A stretch of 64,000 nt of DNA from Ekhidna lutea (GCF_900188325.1 NZ_FZPD01000005.1:521124-585123); one strand, 5' to 3'; positions 8,829 through 17,886 are shown, counted from the stretch's first letter. Program-made: numbers and translations. The notes: generated from the sequence alone by a model not told the origin.

Positions 8829-9809
8829 ATGAAAGCGATTACGATTACGCAAGAATCGGAACCGATTCAATTAGTAGATATAGATAAGCCTAAAGTATCA
8901 GGTGACAAGTGTTTGGTGAAAATTTCAGCTGCTGCCCTTAACCGACGAGATCAATGGATCCGGGAAGGCATGTATCCGGGCATTCAGTTTGGGACTGTGC
9001 TTGGTTCGGACGGGTGTGGAGTTGTGGAAGAAGGACCTACTGAATGGAAGGGTAAAGAGGTAATCATTAATCCAAATGTAAACTGGGGAAATAACCCGGA
9101 AGTTCAGTCTTCAGACTACTCGGTGCTTGGCATGCCAACCAATGGAACCCTTGCAGAATACATCAAAGTACCTGCTCATCGATTGCAGCAAAAGCCCCCA
9201 CATTTGAGTGCTGAAGAGGCAGCCGCATTACCGCTTGCCGGTCTCACTGCTTTCCGAGCTGCTATTAAAAAAGGAGGAGCAAAAGCCAAAAAAAGGGTAC
9301 TTGTTACGGGTGCAGGCGGTGGAGTGAGCCAATTTGCTATTGCTTTTGCCTTTGCTTCAGGTGCTGAGGTTTATGTCACAAGTGGCAGTAATGAGAAGAT
9401 TGAGCGCGTAAAAGAAATGGGAGTGAAGGGAGGCTTCAACTACAAAGATGAGAAGTGGTTTAAGGAGGCCGGACAGGTGGGAGGATTTGATGCCATCATT
9501 GATAGCGCAGGAGGAAACCAGTTAAATAATTACCTAAAGATCGTGAAACCAGCCGGACGAATTGTGATGTATGGGAGCACTACCGGACACCCTGAAAAAG
9601 TAGATGTGTTCAGGCTCTTTTGGTCACAAGCTCAGATCATGGGCTCCACCATGGGAAGTGATGATGAGTTTGTAGAGATGCTGGAATTTGTGAACAAGCA
9701 TCAGATCAAACCAACCGTTGATCAAGTATATAAAGTGGACGATTACTTAAACGCTTTTGATCGATTCAAAGCCTCGGATCATTTTGGGAAGATTGTGGTT
9801 AAGTTTTGA
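8829..9809 (+). CDS. Zinc-type alcohol dehydrogenase/quinone oxidoreductase (MDR superfamily)
   Basis: 326 residues with the medium-chain dehydrogenase layout: an N-terminal GroES-like catalytic domain (LNRRDQWIREGMYPG, then GSDGCGVVEEG) and a Rossmann NAD(P)-binding domain starting VLVTGAGGGVSQFAIAFA. The conserved zinc ligands of true alcohol dehydrogenases are not evident and the structural-zinc Cys cluster is missing, so it is more likely a zinc-free NAD(P)H:quinone/enone reductase. Cytoplasmic. It follows dnaB closely on the same strand but functional coupling is unlikely. Confidence 0.85.
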   Translation: MKAITITQESEPIQLVDIDKPKVSGDKCLVKISAAALNRRDQWIREGMYPGIQFGTVLGSDGCGVVEEGPTEWKGKEVIINPNVNWGNNPEVQSSDYSVLGMPTNGTLAEYIKVPAHRLQQKPPHLSAEEAAALPLAGLTAFRAAIKKGGAKAKKRVLVTGAGGGVSQFAIAFAFASGAEVYVTSGSNEKIERVKEMGVKGGFNYKDEKWFKEAGQVGGFDAIIDSAGGNQLNNYLKIVKPAGRIVMYGSTTGHPEKVDVFRLFWSQAQIMGSTMGSDDEFVEMLEFVNKHQIKPTVDQVYKVDDYLNAFDRFKASDHFGKIVVKF

Positions 9810-9818
9810 AATCACGTC

Positions 9819-9838
9819 ATTCTGAACTGTTTCAGAAT
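9819..9838. repeat. Palindromic intergenic repeat fragment
   Basis: An 8-bp perfect stem (ATTCTGAA / TTCAGAAT, loop CTGT) sits in the gap between convergent genes. The surrounding CGTCATTCTGAACTG...CAGAATCTATG resembles short dispersed intergenic repeats that I recall from Bacteroidota genomes. It may also act as a weak bidirectional terminator, although neither strand has a T-run after it. Confidence 0.4.
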
Positions 9839-9892
9839 CTATGTGTCATGGCAATCATTTTTAGATAGTGTCCCTTGGGGGGACTAAGGGTG

Positions 9893-10480
9893 TCACTTAT
9901 ACTTATCATATAATCCAACTTTCTCCAATATCATCGGCTTGATTTTCTCCAGCCTTTTTTGTTTGGTTTCCGGTCGTTTCGCTTCAGCAATGTGCTCCGC
10001 ATATTCTCTCTTGCAAGAAAGCGATAGCGATTCAAAAGCTTCTGCAAGTTGACTGCTGGAAGCTAGGGCTTCTTTCAGGTCATCTGGAATAATCAGTGGC
10101 TTTTTCTCCGGCTTGATTTCTTTACCATCCTTTTGATTTTGAATGGCTTCCTTAATGTATGCGCTAACTAATTGTTCGTCAATATCATCAATGGATTCAA
10201 AATGCCACTGGCGCATACCTTTCGTTTTTCTTTCCTGAGCGTTGATTAATACATTGGCTGAGTCTTTCAGAAACACACCATTAAAAAACCAGAGTCCGGC
10301 ATAGCTTTTGAAAGCACCAATGCCAGCCACATTTTTATTCTTCCAGCAATAAGTAGGAATGCCCCACTTCATTTTCTCCTCAAGTTCGGTTGACTGTAAA
10401 ATCGATTGCAGCTTTTCAAGTAGTGGGCGGTATTCTTCATTCCTCGAAAAATATTCGTCAGGTGATTTGGCCATTTTCAT
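9893..10480 (-). CDS. YdeI/OmdA-type protein with DUF1801-like N-terminus
   Basis: 195 residues. The N-terminal part (SPDEYFSRNEEYRPLLEKL, then EEKMKWGIPTYCWKNKNVAGIGAF) fits the DUF1801 fold. The C-terminal part (IPDDLKEALASSSQLAEAFESL, then REYAEHIAEAKRPETKQKRLEK) is the OmdA/YdeI bacteriocin-protection motif with its helical SxxxRxEYxxWIxxAK-like core. No signal peptide, so cytoplasmic. The biochemical role of the family is unresolved. The ATG at 10480 is followed by a second ATG two codons later. It starts 12 bp after the stop of the TPR gene on the same strand, so the two are probably cotranscribed. Confidence 0.82.
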   Translation of the reverse strand: MKMAKSPDEYFSRNEEYRPLLEKLQSILQSTELEEKMKWGIPTYCWKNKNVAGIGAFKSYAGLWFFNGVFLKDSANVLINAQERKTKGMRQWHFESIDDIDEQLVSAYIKEAIQNQKDGKEIKPEKKPLIIPDDLKEALASSSQLAEAFESLSLSCKREYAEHIAEAKRPETKQKRLEKIKPMILEKVGLYDKYK

Positions 10481-10492
10481 AATCCAAAAATA

Positions 10493-10816
10493 TCAATCGC
10501 GATCAAACTGAAAGTTCTGATATGCCGACTTCAATTCCAATATGGCTTTTTGATCTTCTTGCTTCTCAGCCAGTTCAATTCCGTTTGTAAAAACTTCGTC
10601 CGCTTCTTCCCACAATTCTTCTTCCCATAATAGATGGGCAGCTTTGAAGTAGGTTGGTAGATAGTCTGCGTGTTCACTGATAAGTGATCTGAGCAGTTCC
10701 AATGATTTGATTGGTTGTGCATCATAATACTCCATCGCCAGCGCATATTTATTGAACGGATTTGTGGGTTCATCTTTGATAAAGTCCTTTAGCATGGAGA
10801 TTCTGGCATCATTCAT
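10493..10816 (-). CDS. Small tetratricopeptide-repeat protein
   Basis: 107 residues forming two to three TPR-like helical pairs: NPFNKYALAMEYYD, PIKSLELLRSLISEHADYLPTYFKAAHLLWEEELWEEADEVF, and QEDQKAILELKSAY. There is no signal peptide, so it should be a cytoplasmic adaptor. It is upstream of the YdeI-like gene in the same direction with a 12-bp gap. The partner is unknown. Confidence 0.8.
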   Translation of the reverse strand: MNDARISMLKDFIKDEPTNPFNKYALAMEYYDAQPIKSLELLRSLISEHADYLPTYFKAAHLLWEEELWEEADEVFTNGIELAEKQEDQKAILELKSAYQNFQFDRD

Positions 10817-10909
10817 TTGAAAAATATTTTGATCTAATTTGAACCCCGCTTGTTTTCAAGTGTATTCCTTCATGTCGGGCCCATTTTAACAAACCCAAAC
10901 GTAATTAAA

Positions 10910-12847
10910 ATGAAGAATCTAAAAATAAGTTACCTCTTAGTTTTTCTAAGTATTACCACATTCGCCAAAGTAAGGCCTGAGCCAATCCCTTCTAAATTGA
11001 CTGAGTTGAAGTCAAAAGGTTGGTACAACGAAAGGTTTACCTTATGGAAAAAATTTATGAATGATAATCCAACTGATAAAAATGGATGGATAGAGCTTTT
11101 TAAATCAGCAAAGTATAGTGGAGCCTCTGATGAAGAACTTCAAATAATAAGCACTGATGTAAATAAGTATCATCCAGAGTCGGCAGAAGCTGAATATGTG
11201 AAAGCAAGCCTTATAGGGTGGACGGATGAAGGTGTTAGTTCCCTAGAAAACGCACTGATAAAAAGTAACACAGATGATTTTTTGGAAGCCAGAGTCTTAC
11301 TGGCCGAGTTCAAATTATCAGATGATAGAGAAATCTATTCGGACAAGGTATTTGAAAGTGGACTTGTACATAGCAGCACTTTAAACTATGCATATAATGT
11401 TTTGATGTCTGTAGTCGATAATGGAATTCTGATTACAGAGGCTACTCACACAACCATTCCGCTTTGGGTTCTTCAGGATGTCATGTCAGTGCGGGAAGAT
11501 GTAGAAATAATTAATTTGGAGTTAGCTGAAAACAGCTCTTACCTATCCAGAAAATTTGAAGATCTGGGAATCAAAAGTTCTGAGACTATTTTCGATTTAC
11601 CTGAGTCTAATCCTGACAGTGATTTTTTTTACGCATTGACTTTACCTCGGAAACATATTAGTGCTATTGATAGTCGACTGTATGTGGTTGGATTAGCCTC
11701 GCAGTATGAATCTGATCGATTGGATCAGTATGGGTCACTTAAGGAAAATCTTGAAAATCGATTCCTATTAGACTATCTAACCATTGATTTTAATGGAGAA
11801 CCGAATAGCTCCACAGGCAAAGTTTTGGAGGCTAACTACCTTGTACCACTTGTCTTGCTTAAAGAATATTATGATGAGTATCAGCAATTTGAAAAGTCTG
11901 ATTTTTTTAAAGATCGCTTGTTACTAATTGCAGATAGAAATCAGCTCAAGTCACAAGTAGATATTTTGCTTGCAAAAGGATCTAAAAATCCTACTGATTT
12001 TAAGAAAGTGGAAATTGACATCAAAACTTTAGATCGAAAGCTACAAAAGGTGAAAGGAAATATTTATGCCTCACACGTTGAATTGACAAATAAGGAATTC
12101 GAGTTTTTTCTGAAGTACTTAAAGGATAATGAGTATGACGATATTTTTGAAAAGGTGAACATTGATCTCTCCAAGTACGAAGGGTTTTCCTACAACTTTC
12201 ACAAAAGCTATCATTTTATGGGAAGACCAGACATGAAAAAGGGAAATTATGGGGATTACCCTACTATGGATATTACTTACGAGGCAGCCAAGATATATTG
12301 TGAATGGCTAACAGCACAATATAATGCTCAGGAGGGAAGAGAATTTGAGAAGGTTAAATTTCGATTACCTTCTAAAAACGAATGGACAATGGCTGCATTG
12401 GGATACACAGAGTTTCAGTCTTGGAACTTGTCGGAAAATACGGTAACAGCATACTATGGAGAGAAAAACAAAAAGCAGAATTTTTCATTGAACGAGCATA
12501 AGGTTTCATATCCCTGGTATGGTGAGTGGGAGTTTAGAAATACTGTTATGAACAACAAAGGTTGCTATTTGGCTAATGTGAAGGTTAGTGATGAGAAAAC
12601 CTGCCCTGCAGAAATTAATGGTGATGGTTTTGAAATAACCTCCCCAGTAGGCACATATTTCTCTAATGGTATGGGGCTATACGATGTGATTGGCAATGTG
12701 GCGGAAATGACAGATATTAATGGGATCGCCATGGGTGGCAGCTGGAATCATCTGCCGGAAGAAAGCACAATAACCAGTGAGGTCAGTTATAGCGGACCAG
12801 ATACGACAGTTGGTTTTAGATTGTTCATGGAGGTAATCGAGGAATAG
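10910..12847 (+). CDS. Secreted protein with C-terminal formylglycine-generating-enzyme (SUMF1-like) domain
   Basis: 645 residues from the ATG at 10910, which gives a clean Sec signal peptide (MKNLKISYLLVFLSITTFAK). An in-frame TTG 60 bp earlier would add an unlikely N-terminus. Residues about 20-390 are helical and repeat-like without a known motif. The last 250 residues are an FGE-sulfatase fold: YPTMDITYEAAKIYCEWL, FRLPSKNEWTMAALGY, GLYDVIGNVAEMTD, GGSWNH and GFRLF. The domain is shared with gliding proteins GldJ/GldK, where it is structural, and catalytic formylglycine activity is not established here. The stop is directly followed by the sigma factor TTG start, so the two are one transcript. 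Confidence 0.78.
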   Translation: MKNLKISYLLVFLSITTFAKVRPEPIPSKLTELKSKGWYNERFTLWKKFMNDNPTDKNGWIELFKSAKYSGASDEELQIISTDVNKYHPESAEAEYVKASLIGWTDEGVSSLENALIKSNTDDFLEARVLLAEFKLSDDREIYSDKVFESGLVHSSTLNYAYNVLMSVVDNGILITEATHTTIPLWVLQDVMSVREDVEIINLELAENSSYLSRKFEDLGIKSSETIFDLPESNPDSDFFYALTLPRKHISAIDSRLYVVGLASQYESDRLDQYGSLKENLENRFLLDYLTIDFNGEPNSSTGKVLEANYLVPLVLLKEYYDEYQQFEKSDFFKDRLLLIADRNQLKSQVDILLAKGSKNPTDFKKVEIDIKTLDRKLQKVKGNIYASHVELTNKEFEFFLKYLKDNEYDDIFEKVNIDLSKYEGFSYNFHKSYHFMGRPDMKKGNYGDYPTMDITYEAAKIYCEWLTAQYNAQEGREFEKVKFRLPSKNEWTMAALGYTEFQSWNLSENTVTAYYGEKNKKQNFSLNEHKVSYPWYGEWEFRNTVMNNKGCYLANVKVSDEKTCPAEINGDGFEITSPVGTYFSNGMGLYDVIGNVAEMTDINGIAMGGSWNHLPEESTITSEVSYSGPDTTVGFRLFMEVIEE

Positions 12848-13405
12848 TTGAAACTGTTCAGAAAATATAAAAGTAAGACCGACGAGCAATTGATGATCCT
12901 CATTAAAGATGGGGATCATCGTGCTTTTACATTGCTTTATGATCGCTACGCTAGCCGAATTAAAGCATTTTTTTATCGAATGCTTTGGTCAGATAGTTCT
13001 GTAGCTGAAGATCACTTACATGATCTTTTTGCAAAGCTGATAGAGCGACCTGAGTTATATAATGAACATAGCCTTGTACGGCCGTGGTTATTTCAAATAG
13101 CACATAATATGTGTAAGAATGCATATCGGAAAAAAGGCTTTGAAACGCAATACCTCAGCCAACTCGAAGAAGGTGTTGTGTATTCAGAAGCGGAACGTTC
13201 AATAGATGAAGGGTTTATAAAAGACGAGGTTTACAAGCTGCTTGATATGCTGGATGAAGAACGAAGATCAATGTTTCTGTTACGTTATCAGCAGGATATG
13301 TCATTAAGAGAATTAGCTGAGATCTATGATATCCCCTCCGGAACGGTAAAATCGAAGCTTTTTTACATTCGAAAGTTTGTTGTTGATCGCGTGGAATTAG
13401 ATTAA
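12848..13405 (+). CDS. ECF-type RNA polymerase sigma factor
   Basis: 185 residues with region 2 (LLYDRYASRIKAFFYRMLW...AEDHLHDLFAKL) and region 4 (LDEERRSMFLLRYQQDMSLRELAEIYDIPSGTVKSKLF). The first codon is TTG, touching the stop of the preceding FGE-domain gene with no gap, which implies translational coupling. No ATG lies before region 2. The gene after it encodes a small membrane protein in the usual anti-sigma position. Having the sigma factor second, after a large secreted protein, is unusual and suggests that the secreted protein is part of the same signalling unit. Confidence 0.9.
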   Translation: MKLFRKYKSKTDEQLMILIKDGDHRAFTLLYDRYASRIKAFFYRMLWSDSSVAEDHLHDLFAKLIERPELYNEHSLVRPWLFQIAHNMCKNAYRKKGFETQYLSQLEEGVVYSEAERSIDEGFIKDEVYKLLDMLDEERRSMFLLRYQQDMSLRELAEIYDIPSGTVKSKLFYIRKFVVDRVELD

Positions 13406-13416
13406 AAGGAAGGATT

Positions 13417-13956
13417 ATGAAAAACTTTGAAAAATTAGATAAGCTGCTAAGGTCAACACCATTTGAATCGCTTTCAAATGAAGATCGCGAATGGGTAGAG
13501 CATGAAATTAGCGAGGAGGAGTACAAAGGAATGTTCAGAGCGATCCATCAATTGCGAGCTGAAAAAGAAATGCAGCCAAGTGGTCGTACAAAAGCACAAC
13601 TTATAAGTCTAATAAAAGGAAAGCAGCAATCAAATAGAAATAGTTGGATCTATACAAAAACTCCTCTCTATGCCAATTTCATTATTCTTTTGGTAGTTAT
13701 CCCATTAATTTGGGTATTGCTTCCGCAAAAAGAGGTCATAGTGGAAAAACCTGTCGCTGTGAATGTCCCTGTTTATGATACTGTGCTCGTTCACTTACCA
13801 CCAGATACAGTGTTAGTTGAAAAGACGGTTCGAGTGGAAGTTCCGATATACCTGACTAGAAACTCTGAACCTAAATCCGTCGATTCTGGTGTCCTAAAAA
13901 AGGAATCTTTTGCTGAACAGAAAGCTTTACATGATTTACTAGTAAGCGGAGAATAG
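13417..13956 (+). CDS. Putative anti-sigma-type membrane protein
   Basis: 179 residues. A roughly 80-residue charged N-terminal region (cytoplasmic) is followed by one transmembrane helix at about 86-104 (ANFIILLVVIPLIWVLL), then a periplasmic tail with Val/Pro-rich repeats (VEKPVAVNVPVYDTVLVHLPPDTVLVEKTV). No zinc-binding HxxxCxxC motif. It starts 11 bp after the sigma factor stop, the normal position for a cognate anti-sigma factor, but this assignment is from topology and context only. Confidence 0.65.
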   Translation: MKNFEKLDKLLRSTPFESLSNEDREWVEHEISEEEYKGMFRAIHQLRAEKEMQPSGRTKAQLISLIKGKQQSNRNSWIYTKTPLYANFIILLVVIPLIWVLLPQKEVIVEKPVAVNVPVYDTVLVHLPPDTVLVEKTVRVEVPIYLTRNSEPKSVDSGVLKKESFAEQKALHDLLVSGE

Positions 13957-13996
13957 CAAGGGGGGTAATGTGGTTGGTTGTTTACTAATAAACAGG

Positions 13997-14026
13997 TTTG
14001 TAATTCACTCTTGTAAACTACTTTTG
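13997..14026 (+). promoter_or_regulatory. Bacteroidota-type promoter for the DinB-like gene
   Basis: A TTTG -33 element (13997-14000) and a perfect TAnnTTTG -7 element (TACTTTTG, 14019-14026) are separated by 18 bp, and the ATG follows 22 bp later. Spacing and both boxes agree with the housekeeping sigma consensus known for Bacteroides and Flavobacterium. Confidence 0.65.
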
Positions 14027-14048
14027 GGATTAACCAACTAAACCAATC

Positions 14049-14630
14049 ATGTGTAAAGGATATTTTTTTTTCTCTTTTCTATTTACAATCACTTCAACGT
14101 TTGCTCAACAAGCAGACTCCACAGACTATTACTACCAAATTCCTGAATACCCCGATGAATACAATGCAGGAACCACCTCTGCAAGAATAGTCGACGGACT
14201 TGGTTTTAGATACTATTGGGGAACTGCCGGCCTCACTGAAAGTGACCTGAACTATCGGCCCAGCGAGGGTGCACGAAATGTAGAAGAAACCATAGATCAT
14301 ATTCTTTCATTGACCCAAATCCTGGTGGATGCTGTTAATGAAAAACCATTTGAAGGTGTGGAAATTGAGGGATTATCATATCAGGAAAAAAGAAGTAAAA
14401 CATTAGAAAACATTCGTGAAGCCAGTGATGTCCTGAAAAAATCTAGCGGTGAAGATTTAGATAGATTCGACATGGTTTTTCCGTCGGCAGAGTTTCCTTT
14501 TTGGAACTTGCTAAATGGCCCGATCGCTGATGCGATCAATCATGTTGGGCAAATAATTACATTGAGAAGAACAAACGGAAATCCAATCGACCAGAATATC
14601 AGTGTTTTGCAAGGAAGGGTGAGAGATTAA
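14049..14630 (+). CDS. Exported DinB-like four-helix protein
   Basis: 193 residues with a Sec signal peptide (YFFFSFLFTITSTFAQQ, cleavage near residue 20). The mature part looks like a DinB/YfiT four-helix bundle: a long helix around the conserved NVEETIDHILSL and a C-terminal NHVGQIITLRR, each with a His that usually binds a divalent metal. The usual third His is not obvious, so metal binding may be incomplete. Most DinB-like proteins are cytoplasmic thiol or metal enzymes, and the export signal here is notable. It is preceded by a consensus promoter, and its last 4 bp overlap the convergent SemiSWEET gene. Confidence 0.75.
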   Translation: MCKGYFFFSFLFTITSTFAQQADSTDYYYQIPEYPDEYNAGTTSARIVDGLGFRYYWGTAGLTESDLNYRPSEGARNVEETIDHILSLTQILVDAVNEKPFEGVEIEGLSYQEKRSKTLENIREASDVLKKSSGEDLDRFDMVFPSAEFPFWNLLNGPIADAINHVGQIITLRRTNGNPIDQNISVLQGRVRD

Positions 14631-14872
14631 CCATGCTTAATCTTCAAAGCTAGAATGGTTCCTGTCAATAGGAGTGTGATTGAATTTGCGAAAATGATGG
14701 GAGCATCTCCCAGATGTATTCCGTAAGCAAGCCAGCAAGCAACTCCGATTGTGAATATCAGATACATCCCAAGTGAAAGGCTCTCGGTGCTTTTGGTTCG
14801 TATGGTTTTAATTGCCTGAGGTGCAAATGATATAGTGGTCAGGAAAGCAGCAATAAATCCGATATAATCCAT
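14627..14872 (-). CDS. SemiSWEET-type sugar transporter
   Basis: 81 residues from the ATG at 14872. The open frame continues further upstream but lies inside the preceding gene and has no sensible start. It has three transmembrane helices with the PQ-loop/MtN3 features FAPQAIKTIRTKSTESLSLGMYL and a conserved WLAYGI. SemiSWEETs form homodimers that move sugars by facilitated diffusion across the inner membrane. The ATG overlaps the TAA stop of the upstream reductase gene by one base (TAATG), so translation is probably coupled. Confidence 0.85.
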   Translation of the reverse strand: MDYIGFIAAFLTTISFAPQAIKTIRTKSTESLSLGMYLIFTIGVACWLAYGIHLGDAPIIFANSITLLLTGTILALKIKHG

Positions 14873-15837
14873 TAGTTGACTATGTGGTTGATGATAATCT
14901 CTGCATGCTCTCTGGAATTTTCTATAAACCAGGCATTCGTTTTCAGTCCACCACAAATTACTCCCGCTAGATAAACTCCGGGAACATTCGTTTCCATGGT
15001 CTTCTCATTGTAGTTAGGTGTTTGAAACTCATCATCACCAATCTCAACTCCTACATGCTTCAGGAATGAAAAATCAGGCTGATAGCCGGTCATAGCCAGT
15101 ACAAAATCATTTGGAATAGTCAACTGCTCCTTTGGCGTTTGAATGTCAATGGAGTGTTCCTCTATTCTCGTAATGTTACTTTCAAAATAGGCTTTAATTG
15201 AACCTTCTGCAATTCGATTATCAATATCAGGTTTTACCCAGTATTTCACTCGTGGGTTGATTTCTTCTTCCCGAATGACCATGGTCACACTTTTGGCACC
15301 TTTCCGATACACCTCCAGTGCTACATCTACCGCAGAGTTAGCAGCTCCAACGACTGCAACATCCATATCATAATAGGGGTGTGGTTCGTCGTAATAATGT
15401 TTCACTTTCGGCAAATCTTCACCAGGAGCATTGAGCATGTATGGTAAATCATAGAAACCAGTTGCTATGATTAGTTTTTTAGCAGTATATGTTCGCCGGC
15501 TTGAGTGAACCTGAAATAGTTCATCTTCCTTTTTTACTTCTTCTATGCGCTCATACAATCGGGTGTTCAATTTCCAAGAAGAAGCAACTCGTCGATAATA
15601 TTCCAGGGCTTCCGGTCGGGTAGGCTTAGGATTATGCGAAATGAATGGAACTCCACCAATTTCCAGTCGATCAGACGTGGAAAAGAAGGTCATGTTTCGG
15701 GGGTAATTGTATAGTGAATTGACCAGACAGCCTTTGTCAACAATGACATAGGAAAGGTTGGTTTTCTCACATTCAATGCCGCAAGCCAGCCCTATAGGTC
15801 CGGCTCCCACAATTAAAACATCAACTGCTTCGCTCAT
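14872..15837 (-). CDS. ypdA: YpdA-family FAD/NAD(P)-dependent disulfide reductase (putative bacillithiol disulfide reductase)
   Basis: 321 residues. N-terminal dinucleotide-binding motif VLIVGAGPIGLACGIE, then the family-typical LYNYPRNMTFFSTSD, a second Rossmann motif VAVVGAANSAVDVALEV, and the FAD contact TNVPGVYLAGVI near the end. There is no CxxC active site, as in YpdA, which reduces bacillithiol disulfide with NADPH in Firmicutes. Bacteroidota carry many homologues, and bacillithiol use is known in some. No bacillithiol synthesis gene is in this window. It is translationally coupled to the SemiSWEET gene. Confidence 0.82.
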   Translation of the reverse strand: MSEAVDVLIVGAGPIGLACGIECEKTNLSYVIVDKGCLVNSLYNYPRNMTFFSTSDRLEIGGVPFISHNPKPTRPEALEYYRRVASSWKLNTRLYERIEEVKKEDELFQVHSSRRTYTAKKLIIATGFYDLPYMLNAPGEDLPKVKHYYDEPHPYYDMDVAVVGAANSAVDVALEVYRKGAKSVTMVIREEEINPRVKYWVKPDIDNRIAEGSIKAYFESNITRIEEHSIDIQTPKEQLTIPNDFVLAMTGYQPDFSFLKHVGVEIGDDEFQTPNYNEKTMETNVPGVYLAGVICGGLKTNAWFIENSREHAEIIINHIVN

Positions 15838-15854
15838 AAGGTGCGAAGGTACAG

Positions 15855-17078
15855 CTAGAGTGATTTTTCTTCCAACCTTTTGATGAAAGCGTTTACAATC
15901 GGTGTGATGTAATCAAATAATTCAAACCTTCCTTCCTGTCCTGTCTTGTTTATAGTAATGGCAATTACCAGATCAAACTCAGGATAAACTGCCAATAAAG
16001 CCAATCCACCAACAGCCATCCCTCCGTGGTGAATAACCGCTACTTTTCGCTCGCCATTAAAATACCTTTCCGAGTAATTATGTCGCCAGCCTAGGGCATA
16101 ATATTGTTCATTGATAGAATCGCTTTTCAATCGTTGCGGGGATGTAAGCAATTCTATTGTTTCCGAATTTAAATACCCGGAATCCAGTAGTGCATTCCCA
16201 GCCCTGACCAGGTCAGAAGGAGCGGAGAGGAATCCACCTCCGGCCCATTTGTTGCTGAGATTTACATCAACCGTTTTTTTAAAGAGATTCCCATCCACAT
16301 CATACGGAACAGCCTTATTAGGTATAGGTACATCATGCTTATCTGGCATGGTGTGGATCATTCCCAAGGGCTTAAACACGCCATCCTCCATAAGGCTAAG
16401 GAAATCCATGTTTGAGGCCTTCTCCATAGCATGACTCAATGCGGTATAGTTGAAGGAACTATAGGAGAATCCCTCGCCGGGATTGAATAACAATCCATCG
16501 CTTTCAAAATCACTCAGGCTTTCTTCCACGCTTTCAAATTCCTTATTCCGATAATATTCCCAAACAGGAAAGCAAAAGCATGTTCCATAATTTCGAATTC
16601 CTGATTGGTGAGAAGCCAATTGTCGAATGGTTATTTTGGGTTTTTCCTGAAAGAAATTAGTATAATACTGAATCGAAGAGTTAAGGTAGATTTGGTTACT
16701 TTCTATCATCTTACCCAACCCTAATGAAGTAAGAGCTTTTGATACACTACCTACCCTGTATCGAGTGGCTGTATCAGCAGGCAACATAACATCCAGGTCC
16801 TTAAAACCAATAGCATAGGTCCACACCATTTTGCCATTTATCATAGCGGCAACAGAAATGGAGGGTGCGTTACTAATGGTGAGAATACTATCTAAATGCA
16901 GTTTAGATGAATGAATAGGTTGCAGGTATTTCTCATCTTCTACACCCTTAAACATCGTATTATTCCGGTTTTCTGGGAGATCTTTCCATCCAAAATTCCA
17001 GTCAACAATCGGTTGAAAAAGGCAATAGAGCAACCACCCCAGTCCGAGAAGACTGAGTAAACAACTGAATCTTTTCAT
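15855..17078 (-). CDS. Serine hydrolase of the beta-lactamase/DD-peptidase (class C-like) family
   Basis: 407 residues. An N-terminal hydrophobic segment (4-21) suggests export with a membrane anchor. Catalytic motifs: SVSK with nucleophile Ser111 and Lys114, a YSSFNY box replacing the common YSN, and HHGGMAVG in the KTG position. Proteins of this fold are mostly esterases or D-aminopeptidases acting on small peptides, and true beta-lactamase activity is not implied. It starts 4 bp after the stop of the XRE-type gene on the same strand, so the two form an operon. Confidence 0.85.
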   Translation of the reverse strand: MKRFSCLLSLLGLGWLLYCLFQPIVDWNFGWKDLPENRNNTMFKGVEDEKYLQPIHSSKLHLDSILTISNAPSISVAAMINGKMVWTYAIGFKDLDVMLPADTATRYRVGSVSKALTSLGLGKMIESNQIYLNSSIQYYTNFFQEKPKITIRQLASHQSGIRNYGTCFCFPVWEYYRNKEFESVEESLSDFESDGLLFNPGEGFSYSSFNYTALSHAMEKASNMDFLSLMEDGVFKPLGMIHTMPDKHDVPIPNKAVPYDVDGNLFKKTVDVNLSNKWAGGGFLSAPSDLVRAGNALLDSGYLNSETIELLTSPQRLKSDSINEQYYALGWRHNYSERYFNGERKVAVIHHGGMAVGGLALLAVYPEFDLVIAITINKTGQEGRFELFDYITPIVNAFIKRLEEKSL

Positions 17079-17082
17079 GGTC

Positions 17083-17886
17083 TTAACTTTTTAGTCGCTC
17101 AGATTTAATGAACTCATACCCTTTGTAGAGAAGGATAATTTCGATGATGGTTGCTGGAACTAACATCATGTATCCGAGCAAAAAGAGGATTACTACAGCG
17201 AAAAAGAATCCGGCTACTATTTCTATAATCCCGGCAATTTTTGCGAGCTGCCCCATACTATCTTGAAGGCGCATAAGTCCTATTCCAAAAACAATTCCTG
17301 TAGCACCAACACAAATAGATTCACCCGCTCCCAATGTCATCAGGTTGAATTCACTCATTGAGTAGAAAATGGAGAAAATGTCAAAGAAAGTTATGATGGC
17401 GAATAAGCCTACCATTAAATACCCTGTAATCTTTAATAGATAATTGGTAAAGTAGTCGCCCAGCCTAATCAGGCCAAACATGAAAAAAGAATAGGAGACG
17501 AAATATAATAGTTTAGAAAATGCGTAAAACGTTACCGAATCGACTTCAAATTCATTTTCATACCTTCCATATTCTAGTGCGGCATCCAGAAACCCCAACA
17601 CAAAGTAAACGATTCCCGAAATCCATGCTACATGAAGCCAGGACTCAGAGGTTCGGAGTTTTTCGTCCGATTTTGTGATTTCTATTGTACTCTTGAAGCT
17701 TTCAAGATCAGCACCCAGTGCAGATAGCAATATCTTCACAGTGGAAGTTCGAGGAGTCACTTCGCCAGACTCAATGCGCTGTATGGTTCTTACGCTAACA
17801 TTGCAAGCTTCTACCAGCTCTTCCTGGGTCATGCTTTTCTGCTGCCTCAGGTCTGCCAGCCTTTTACCAAGTTCGGGTTGTTTCAT
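17083..17886 (-). CDS. XRE-family regulator with C-terminal membrane domain
   Basis: 267 residues. Residues 6-60 are a classic lambda-repressor-like HTH (GKRLADLRQQKSMTQEELVEACNVSVRTIQRIESGEVTPRTST). From about residue 95 there are five or six hydrophobic helices. The protein is therefore a membrane-tethered DNA-binding protein or a regulator reading a membrane signal. It leads a two-gene operon with the serine hydrolase, which may be its target. Such HTH-membrane fusions are common in Bacteroidota but have no assigned ligand. Confidence 0.85.
   Translation of the reverse strand: MKQPELGKRLADLRQQKSMTQEELVEACNVSVRTIQRIESGEVTPRTSTVKILLSALGADLESFKSTIEITKSDEKLRTSESWLHVAWISGIVYFVLGFLDAALEYGRYENEFEVDSVTFYAFSKLLYFVSYSFFMFGLIRLGDYFTNYLLKITGYLMVGLFAIITFFDIFSIFYSMSEFNLMTLGAGESICVGATGIVFGIGLMRLQDSMGQLAKIAGIIEIVAGFFFAVVILFLLGYMMLVPATIIEIILLYKGYEFIKSERLKS

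Noticed and set aside
15855..17078. Antibiotic-inactivating beta-lactamase
   Set aside because: The fold is shared with esterases and peptidases. The motif set (SVSK, YSS, HGG) does not support a true class C enzyme.
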